Origin: Physocladia obscura
Lineage: Eukaryota > Chytridiomycota > Chytridiomycetes > Chytridiales > Chytriomycetaceae
Direction: 5' to 3'
Length of the DNA: 13,555 nucleotides
Assembly: GCA_027596945.1 (NCBI GenBank)
Contig: JADGJH010000361.1
Span: 6,766 to 20,320, forward strand
Below, one piece after another: positions 8,333 to 13,555 of this stretch; the first letter of the stretch is position 1; each line of letters begins with the position of its first letter. The notes below the pieces were generated by a model that was not told the DNA's origin, did not search any database, and saw only the letters and a program-made list of their open reading frames with translations. The translations under genes and the position numbers were made by a program.

Positions 8333-11300
8333 ATGAGGATTGAGCATTTCAACAACCAAGGTAGCCAGAATCATAAAATATAAAACATCAAAATTAAAGT
8401 AGCTATCGTAGATTATTCAAATCTGTTTTCTACCCATATTCGCACGCGTAATCGTTTCACTGATACGGTGAGCTTATCAGCTTGGAAGCTTTTATACTGA
8501 AACTCCTTTCTCCATAGACATTTCCTCCTAACGATATTTCGCTGTATGGGCCATTCACTGAAAAAGAGTTTCGAAATGCGGATATAGTGTGGATTCGTGC
8601 GTGTGAACTGGCTGCAAGGCCTTGTTTATTTTCTTCGTATTCTGGAATTTCACCACATATCGATTCGGTCAGCTGAATTGCTTAATTCATTCATTAAGAA
8701 GTTAAATAATGAAGGATAATATCCCCTGCTTTTTCAGGGAGAAATGGGATCGTATTGGCTTGTTTCTGCAGTTGCAACATTAACGACCCATCCAAAACTG
8801 TTGCATAAAGTAGTTCCGAATGTGCATGATCAAGATTGGATATATGACATTAATCCTCGAAAATGCGGAAATTATTATCGCGGATATCAAAAGAGTCCTG
8901 ACTTGCATCCAGGTTTTAAAAAAAAAGTTCCAACCACTTATAAATTTATCTATCATACAGGAATCTTTCGCTTCAGATTTTTTCGATTTGGAGTATGGAT
9001 TGAAGTCATTGTCGATGATTATCTTCCATGTACTCGAAGTAATGAGCTTTTGTTCGCTCGCTCGCAAAGTAATTTTTTTTTTTTCTTTCAACTCTTTTCA
9101 TCTTTTCTTTCTATCAGATCGTTCTGAGTTTGGAATATCCTTGCTAGAAAAAGCGTACGCCAAATTATATCATGGTTCATATGCATCTATATCAATGGGT
9201 TCGCCGACAAAGTAAATGAAATGTTTTAATGAAATTATCAGATTGTGTTAACACCTGACAAGTGCGTTCGTTGATCTTTCTGGAAATGTACCCGAACAAA
9301 TTAACCTAATCTCAACGTCCGCCATGGCTGAATTTGAGTCAAGTGAAACTTCAGGAAACAATAACCCTGCTACTACCTCAGCTGAATCAATAAAATACGA
9401 AAAACTGTTCTCTTTTTTAATGAATGAGCTAAAAAATGGATCTTTGCTGAGCTGCCATATCCACCAGATCGAAAATAGTTCATGTTCCTCGAATAATTTG
9501 ACTGCAAATGAGCTTGGGCTGCTTTATGGACATTCATATGCAATCATAGATGTTGTGCGAGTAAAAATTCGTTTGGTATCTAATACTGTTCCCGATTAAA
9601 AATGAAATATCTAAACGATAATTTGAAAATTTAGTCAAATATGAAACGCCGATCCGTTGAATTGATTAAGCTGAAGAATCCTTGGGCTGTGGATTCCGAA
9701 GAAAATGACGGTGGATACCATGGCCCTTGGGCTATATGGAGTGAAGAATGGCACCTTGTCACAAAACGAGATTTGAGGAGGCAAAATTTCAATCCCGAGC
9801 GGAATGGAATGTTTTTCATGAGTTTCGAGGTGATTTGGCGATAATTTGGCTTTCAATTTTGGCTTACATACCAATTTTTCAAGGATTTCATAAAGAACTT
9901 CACTTCACTTATTATTTGCCGACAAATTGAAAGATTTGGAGGTGACTGTTCCTGGCAATTTTATTCCAATTGGTCTGAAACACTAAAAACGGCCGGCGGT
10001 TCGATCAAAAATCTCGAAACATTCCCTCAAAACCCACAATTTATTCTCGATGTGACCCAGCAAAGTCAAATTATGATCAGTATGATCCAAAATGACCATA
10101 TTCCAGAAACTATGAAAGCCTATAGCAAATGGCCGTTTTTTTCAGCTGAATATGCTTCGCGACTCCAGAGCGCTCGATATCAAAGCTCGTCAGATGTATT
10201 TTCCGCAAATCGATCAAATTCATCGCATACTTGGGAGCTTTTGCAATCGTCTGAACCCAGCAGTTCTTCGTTGTCACTCCCTTCTAGCTCACAAACTTCA
10301 TTAGCAACGGGAACATACATTTCGAGCAATAATGGCAATAAAAATCCACCAAACAGCCATATTTCAAATAGAAAGCCTCTCCTAAGCATCGGATTCACAA
10401 TTATTAAAGTTGAAGAAAACAGAAAGTACCGTGTTCATAAAATGAATTACGAAGTCGCTGCTGTCGTTCCTTACATCGATTCAAGGGAAATTTTCAGCAG
10501 ATTTATTTTGGATATTGGAAGATATGTTTTATTACCGACAACTTTGAACAGAGGAGAAGAGGGGGAATTTCTTCTGCGTGTTTTTGCTGGCTCAAACAAT
10601 TTAAAGTCTTGTCCAGTCAATGTGTTTCCTCTGCTGAAAGACATGCCTTCGCCCTCAAAGCCGCTTTTAGCAATAGAGAGAGCTTTAAATAAAGCTAAAA
10701 TTCCTGGAAGCTCTGACAAAAAAATCGATTTTGGGTGGGTACATCCAATAGGTGTTTTTCGCGTAGAAATTGTGAAATGCCAAGGTCTCAAAAAATGCAA
10801 GTTTTTTGGCTATGCTGATCCGTATTGTGTGCTCAAGTTTATTGATTTGGAGAAGGATAAAAAAGGCTCTGGAAAGTTTATTACTCCTTCTGCGCCAACA
10901 CCGCCGCCGTTACCACCACCACCACCACCACCAACATCCAGCCAAATATTCTCTCTCGAACGCCTTCAATCATGGCTAATGGGAGCATCAGCTGAAGTAG
11001 GTCCAGTAAGCCCAGTTCCTTCAAAAATGCAATCCAAAAAATACCCCAGCAGCGCTGGAATTCATTTAAAATATCGTCGACATAATCATAGCTTAATTAA
11101 AACCGATTGTGTCAGAGCAACTTTGAATCCTGTTTTCAAGAAATCGTTCATGTGGGCAGTTCGTAAACCAAGGGATGCATCACTACTTATTGAAGTGTGG
11201 TGTCAAAGATCAGGAATTTCTAGTATTCGGGGAGTTGGTATTGTTGGAGATATTTTGATGGGGTTTGTTGTCTTATCTTGCCATGATTTCATGGAAAAGG

Positions 11301-11470
11301 GACGAAGTGACAAAATTTGGGAAGTCAGTATTGATTTGTTAAAGCCAGAACGTGTCGAGAATGGACGTAATGCAGAAAACAAAATTGCTCAAAACGAAGG
11401 ACAAGAATCAGCAGACATTGGTAAAATTGTCTTGAGAGTAAAGTTTGAAAGCTCAATTGAAAATTTGTGA
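8333..11470 (+). CDS. CAPN5/6 (TRA-3)-type calpain lacking the catalytic cysteine; predicted protease-dead
   Basis: Eight exons (8333-8360, 8400-8467, 8518-8667, 8738-9068, 9118-9211, 9263-9575, 9635-9829, 9884-11470) splice in frame to 921 aa; human CAPN5 has 640. Order: short N-terminus; PC1 core (about 40-225) with FRFFRFGVWIEVIVDDYLP and LLEKAYAKLYHGSYAS; PC2 core (225-400) with GHSYAIIDV and LIKLKNPW; C2-like CBSW domain (about 405-630) with IIKVEENRKYRVHK and GEFLLRVF; and a C-terminal C2 domain (about 682 on). There are no EF hands, so it is an atypical calpain of the CAPN5/6/TRA-3 group. Active site: His314 and Asn343 are kept, but the QGxxG(D/N)CW motif reads SGEMGSYW, with Tyr88 for Cys and Ser82 for Gln. 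Proteolysis is therefore unlikely; a binding or scaffolding role like that of mammalian CAPN6 is inferred. The first exon (28 nt, then a 39-nt intron) is the weakest part; start ATG has A at -3. Confidence 0.9.
8738..8764 (+). other. Calpain active-site cysteine segment with Cys-to-Tyr and Gln-to-Ser replacement
   Basis: The exon begins directly after a TTTTTCAG acceptor and encodes GEMGSYWLV. In active calpains the segment is QGxxG(D/N)CW(F/L). Here the codon at the Cys position is TAT (8753-8755). The preceding Asp/Asn position is Ser. The oxyanion-hole Gln position, the last codon of the previous exon, is TCG for Ser. Trp and the downstream (L/V)(V/A)(S/A)A pattern are normal, so the alignment has no slack. 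Confidence 0.85.
10181..10356 (+). other. Ser/Asn-rich insertion in the calpain CBSW domain
   Basis: Residues about 493-551 are rich in Ser with Asn, Thr and Gln (runs such as SSSSLSLPSSSQTS and SSNNGN). They separate the first strands of the C2-like domain (ILDV, IMISM) from the resumed conserved part, SIGFTIIKVEENRKYRVHK. Human CAPN5 has only a short linker here. It stays in frame in an uninterrupted exon, so it is probably a disordered surface loop and not an unspliced intron. Confidence 0.7.
10682..11467 (+). other. C-terminal C2 domain of the calpain with a Pro-rich insertion
   Basis: The domain starts around residue 682 with GVFRVEIVKCQGLKKCKFFG, runs through ADPYCVLKF, and resumes after the insert with VRATLNPVFKKSFMWAVR, LLIEVW and VGIVGDILMGFVVLS, the ordinary order of C2 strands. 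The ADPY turn resembles a calcium-binding loop, although not all usual Asp ligands are evident. Between strands lies an insert of about 80 residues containing a tract of eleven Pro in fourteen positions near 731-744 and a segment ending before IHLKYRRHNHSL. Confidence 0.75.
10901..10932 (+). repeat. (CCN)n proline-codon tract inside the calpain C2 domain
   Basis: CCG repeats followed by CCA repeats encode Pro runs split by one Leu. The perfect CCA part is a trinucleotide microsatellite and is likely length-variable. A run of this kind can bind SH3, WW or EVH1 domains or profilin, but no specific ligand can be read from it. Confidence 0.85.
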
Positions 11471-11480
11471 TTTATAATAT

Positions 11481-11486
11481 TTTATT
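11481..11486 (-). terminator. Poly(A) signal AATAAA of the convergent minus-strand gene
   Basis: TTTATT on the plus strand reads AATAAA on the minus strand, 87 bp after the stop codon of the minus-strand gene. It lies on the far side of the calpain poly(A) signal, so the two transcripts probably overlap at their 3' ends. Confidence 0.5.
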
Positions 11487-11500
11487 ACTTATTTTACTCA

Positions 11501-11506
11501 AATAAA
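11501..11506 (+). terminator. Poly(A) signal AATAAA of the calpain gene
   Basis: AATAAA lies 30 bp after the calpain stop codon and is followed by a T/G-containing stretch (CTAAACTTGTTTGAGTAGTG), the normal arrangement for cleavage downstream. The 3' untranslated region would be only about 50-60 nt. Confidence 0.65.
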
Positions 11507-11572
11507 TTGACTAAACTTGTTTGAGTAGTGATTTTGAAATTGAAACTGATTTAGCATTTTCAAGAATTAAAT

Positions 11573-13458
11573 TCAAAACTTGCCGAATTTTTGTATCGTC
11601 AATTCTCTAATGATCTCTGCCTCTGTACATGAATTTTTTTTGTAATTCAATTTTTCGGATATGTCGATTGCAAAATTTGAAAACACGGTTGATTCCGAAT
11701 TATTGGTAGTGATGTCATCAACGATCATTGGAAAAAATTCGATCAATGCAGATACGATTGTTACGCACAGAAATCTGGTTTCCCACGGACTATTCTTGTT
11801 TGATTTTGCTGGGAATAAAGCAATGGCCAAAAATCTAGCCATATCAGTGAGGATAGTTGAGGATTTTCCACCGTCGCGCTTGAAGGTTCTATTTAAATGG
11901 CCAAACAAAATTTTGAAATATTTGTTGTTTGAAACACCAGATTTAGTACATATTGCTTTGATATCGGTGAAGTTTTGATTTTTGCAAGCTTTCTTGTTCA
12001 TTTATTTTTTTTGTTGTTGAGATTCAAAAATTTGGTAAATTATAGTAAAATTAGGTATACCGAGCAGCATGTCTTGGGCATCTTTAAAAATTATGCAATC
12101 CGATTTACGCAACAAAAGCATCCATAAAGCGATGACTAAATCCGAACCACAATTTTCTTCGTTGGCCAATTTTACACACTCACTTTTTTGAAATTTTGAC
12201 TCGGGAAGGAAATTTTTGGTGCCTGCTGCAGCTTTATTCCACATTTTTGAATCATCTTTTCGTCAAAGTAAATTGAAATAATAAATTGTAAGTCATATCA
12301 TCGAAAAATGAAACTAACGTACGTTTTTGATCGATGTCTTCGCATAAAAAATTTAGCATTTGAAAGTCTTCTATGTCCTCAAAATATCGCCCGAATTCTC
12401 TTTTCGTGGCATTTGTTCGTTGGAACCATTTTCGATTTCGTTTTTCTGCATTATGAAGTCCTCGCACTGAGTTATTCATTAGCCTACTACTACCGCAATC
12501 AATTGTTGCACTTGAATATCCTCGATGATGCATACTTTGTGGCTTTATCTTGGATGTTTTGTCAGATTTTTCGATTATGCTACTTTCATATGTTCCATGA
12601 TGTCCGATACCAAATATTCGCTCAGTTTCAAAACTGAAAAGACTTGAGGATGACTGTTTACGTGATCGCTGTCCGCTGGCCAATAATTTTAAAGCAGCAG
12701 AGGTAGTTTGTATGAATGATCGTTTTGGAAATTTAGCAAATAAATTTTTTAGGAACACATCTCGTTTCTCAATAGCAGCGTATGAATGCGGGAAGTCAAA
12801 ATGCGATTGAATCGCGCGGCCTTAATGTATGATTAATTATATATTTGATTTCAAATACATGTTACTCACATGATTTGAAAAGCACTGATTTCAACTTTTC
12901 AGCCACATCAATTTTATATATCGAACGATTGCTGGTATTTAATGCTAAATTTTGTACCAAATGATTGTGATCGGCCTTCCAAAATTTATCAGATTCCACC
13001 CGCGCACGAAATATTAGGTTAAACAAAGAGTTTTCGGCAATTGATGTTAAAATGGTGCCGATAAATGCTATTTAGAGTTTAATCATAAAGTTTCAATAAA
13101 CAAATAAAATGGATTCACCATATTTTTTATATATTTCGTCGAAAATCTTCAACATACAGCTTTCATCGGTACCAAATACAAGTGCAATATCTGAAAATTT
13201 TAGACAAGCATGCTCAATACTCTCGATATAGTTGCTTTTGTTCAAAATACGGTAGTACACAGTAAATTCCTCGCGCTCAGTAACATAAATCGGCATTTTG
13301 TTTTTTGAACTAGCAGAAAATACATTCCCCCACTTGTGGGAAATCCAGACATGTTTTATTTCTCGATAAATTCGTTGACTTTGTACGTCAGTGTCAGACA
13401 AGAATCGATATACCACTTTGCTTTCAACTGATTGTCTACTGTGCCGGAAGTTGACCAT
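11573..13458 (-). CDS. Uncharacterised protein with a RhoGAP-like C-terminal helical region; 5' end uncertain
   Basis: Five exons join in frame: 13458-13119, 13067-12870, 12820-12323, 12255-12061, 11988-11573. They are separated by GT-AG introns of 51, 49, 67 and 72 nt. The proposed start (MVNFRHSRQ) gives 548 aa. The frame stays open upstream to the edge through a microsatellite, and acceptor-like sites at 13470 and 13439 suggest the gene may instead continue to the right. The first ~190 residues are mixed helix/strand with no family I recognise; a basic, Ser-rich linker follows (RSRKQSSSSL, about 235). The last ~120 residues show LVIALWMLLLRKSDCIIF, then YFKILFGHLNRTFK, ILTDMARFLAIALFP and VTIVSALIEFFPMI. 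This helix order and spacing resembles RhoGAP domains, including degenerate ones in OCRL/INPP5B and DEPDC1. I see no arginine-finger GxxR motif, so GAP activity is doubtful. The gene is well supported; the domain is a suggestion. Confidence 0.72.
11590..12190 (-). other. Possible degenerate RhoGAP-like domain
   Basis: In RhoGAP folds a helix ending in FLRELPEP(L/V) is followed at about 45 residues by a helix of the type LxxLxxFLxxV, then an (N)MxxxNLAxxFxPxLL helix and a final hydrophobic helix. Here IALWMLLLRKSDCIIF, YFKILFGHLNRTF, LTDMARFLAIALFP and TIVSALIEFFPMIV fall at matching intervals. The LPEP turn and the Asn of the NLA motif are absent, so if the fold is right it is strongly diverged. 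Confidence 0.35.
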
Positions 13459-13511
13459 AAAAATGATTTCTGGAAGGAATTTGAGGAATTTAATGAGGTA
13501 ACAACAAGAAT

Positions 13512-13555
13512 ACACAAACACAAACACAAACACAAACACAGACACACACACACAC
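13512..13555. repeat. CACAAA / CA microsatellite at the right edge
   Basis: Tandem ACAAAC units pass into a pure CA dinucleotide run that is cut by the window end. On the minus strand it reads GTGTGT...TTGTGTTTG upstream of the RhoGAP-like gene's first visible exon. It is open in that gene's frame but codes an implausible Cys/Val/Phe run, so it is more likely intron or upstream sequence than coding. Confidence 0.85.

Noticed and set aside
8780..9091. Minus-strand open frame opposite calpain exon 4
   Set aside because: It mirrors conserved calpain codons and has no independent support.
11661..12637. Plus-strand open frames over the RhoGAP-like gene
   Set aside because: The minus-strand exons join in phase across four introns and have a coherent 3' end; the plus-strand frames do not link to each other.
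1..13555. tRNA, rRNA, CRISPR array, transposase or viral gene
   Set aside because: I saw no cloverleaf, repeat-spacer periodicity, or integrase, reverse transcriptase or capsid motifs on either strand.

Overview
This is a piece of a compact animal nuclear genome. The genes are split by many GT-AG introns, almost all 39-83 nt long. They sit almost back to back, and the introns are AT-rich. Two of the three genes belong to animal families, the kinetochore protein Rod/KNTC1 and a calpain of the CAPN5/6/TRA-3 type. The introns lack the strict TTTCAG acceptor of typical rhabditid nematodes. I cannot name the phylum; a rotifer, an early-branching nematode, a mite or another miniaturised invertebrate would all fit.

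Layout. (1) Minus strand, 8252 down to 136 and continuing off the left edge: 29 exons that splice in frame into 2205 codons of a Rod (KNTC1) homologue. About the last 200-250 codons expected for the family lie outside the window. (2) Only 80 bp separate its start codon from the start codon of a plus-strand gene (8333-11470, 8 exons, 921 aa). This gene encodes a CAPN5/6-like calpain that keeps the active-site His and Asn but has Tyr in place of the catalytic Cys and Ser in place of the oxyanion-hole Gln. It is therefore predicted to be a protease-dead pseudocalpain. It also carries an unusual Ser-rich insert and an insert with a polyproline tract in its C2 domain. (3) After 102 bp a convergent minus-strand gene begins (stop at 11573, exons up to about 13458, possibly continuing off the right edge). 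I do not recognise it as a named gene, but its C-terminal ~120 residues have the helical spacing of a RhoGAP-type domain without a visible arginine finger.

Intergenic space is minimal: 80 bp between the divergent starts, and 102 bp between the convergent stops with both AATAAA signals inside about 25 bp. The two window edges are low-complexity (poly-T/poly-A and C-rich on the left, CA/CACAAA microsatellite on the right).

Rod acts in the RZZ complex with Zwilch and ZW10 in the spindle checkpoint and fibrous corona. The mammalian pseudocalpain CAPN6 is a microtubule-stabilising protein. A shared promoter for these two neighbours is possible, but no functional link is shown by the sequence.

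All exon boundaries are hand-derived from reading-frame phase, GT/AG sites and remembered family sequences, without alignment software.
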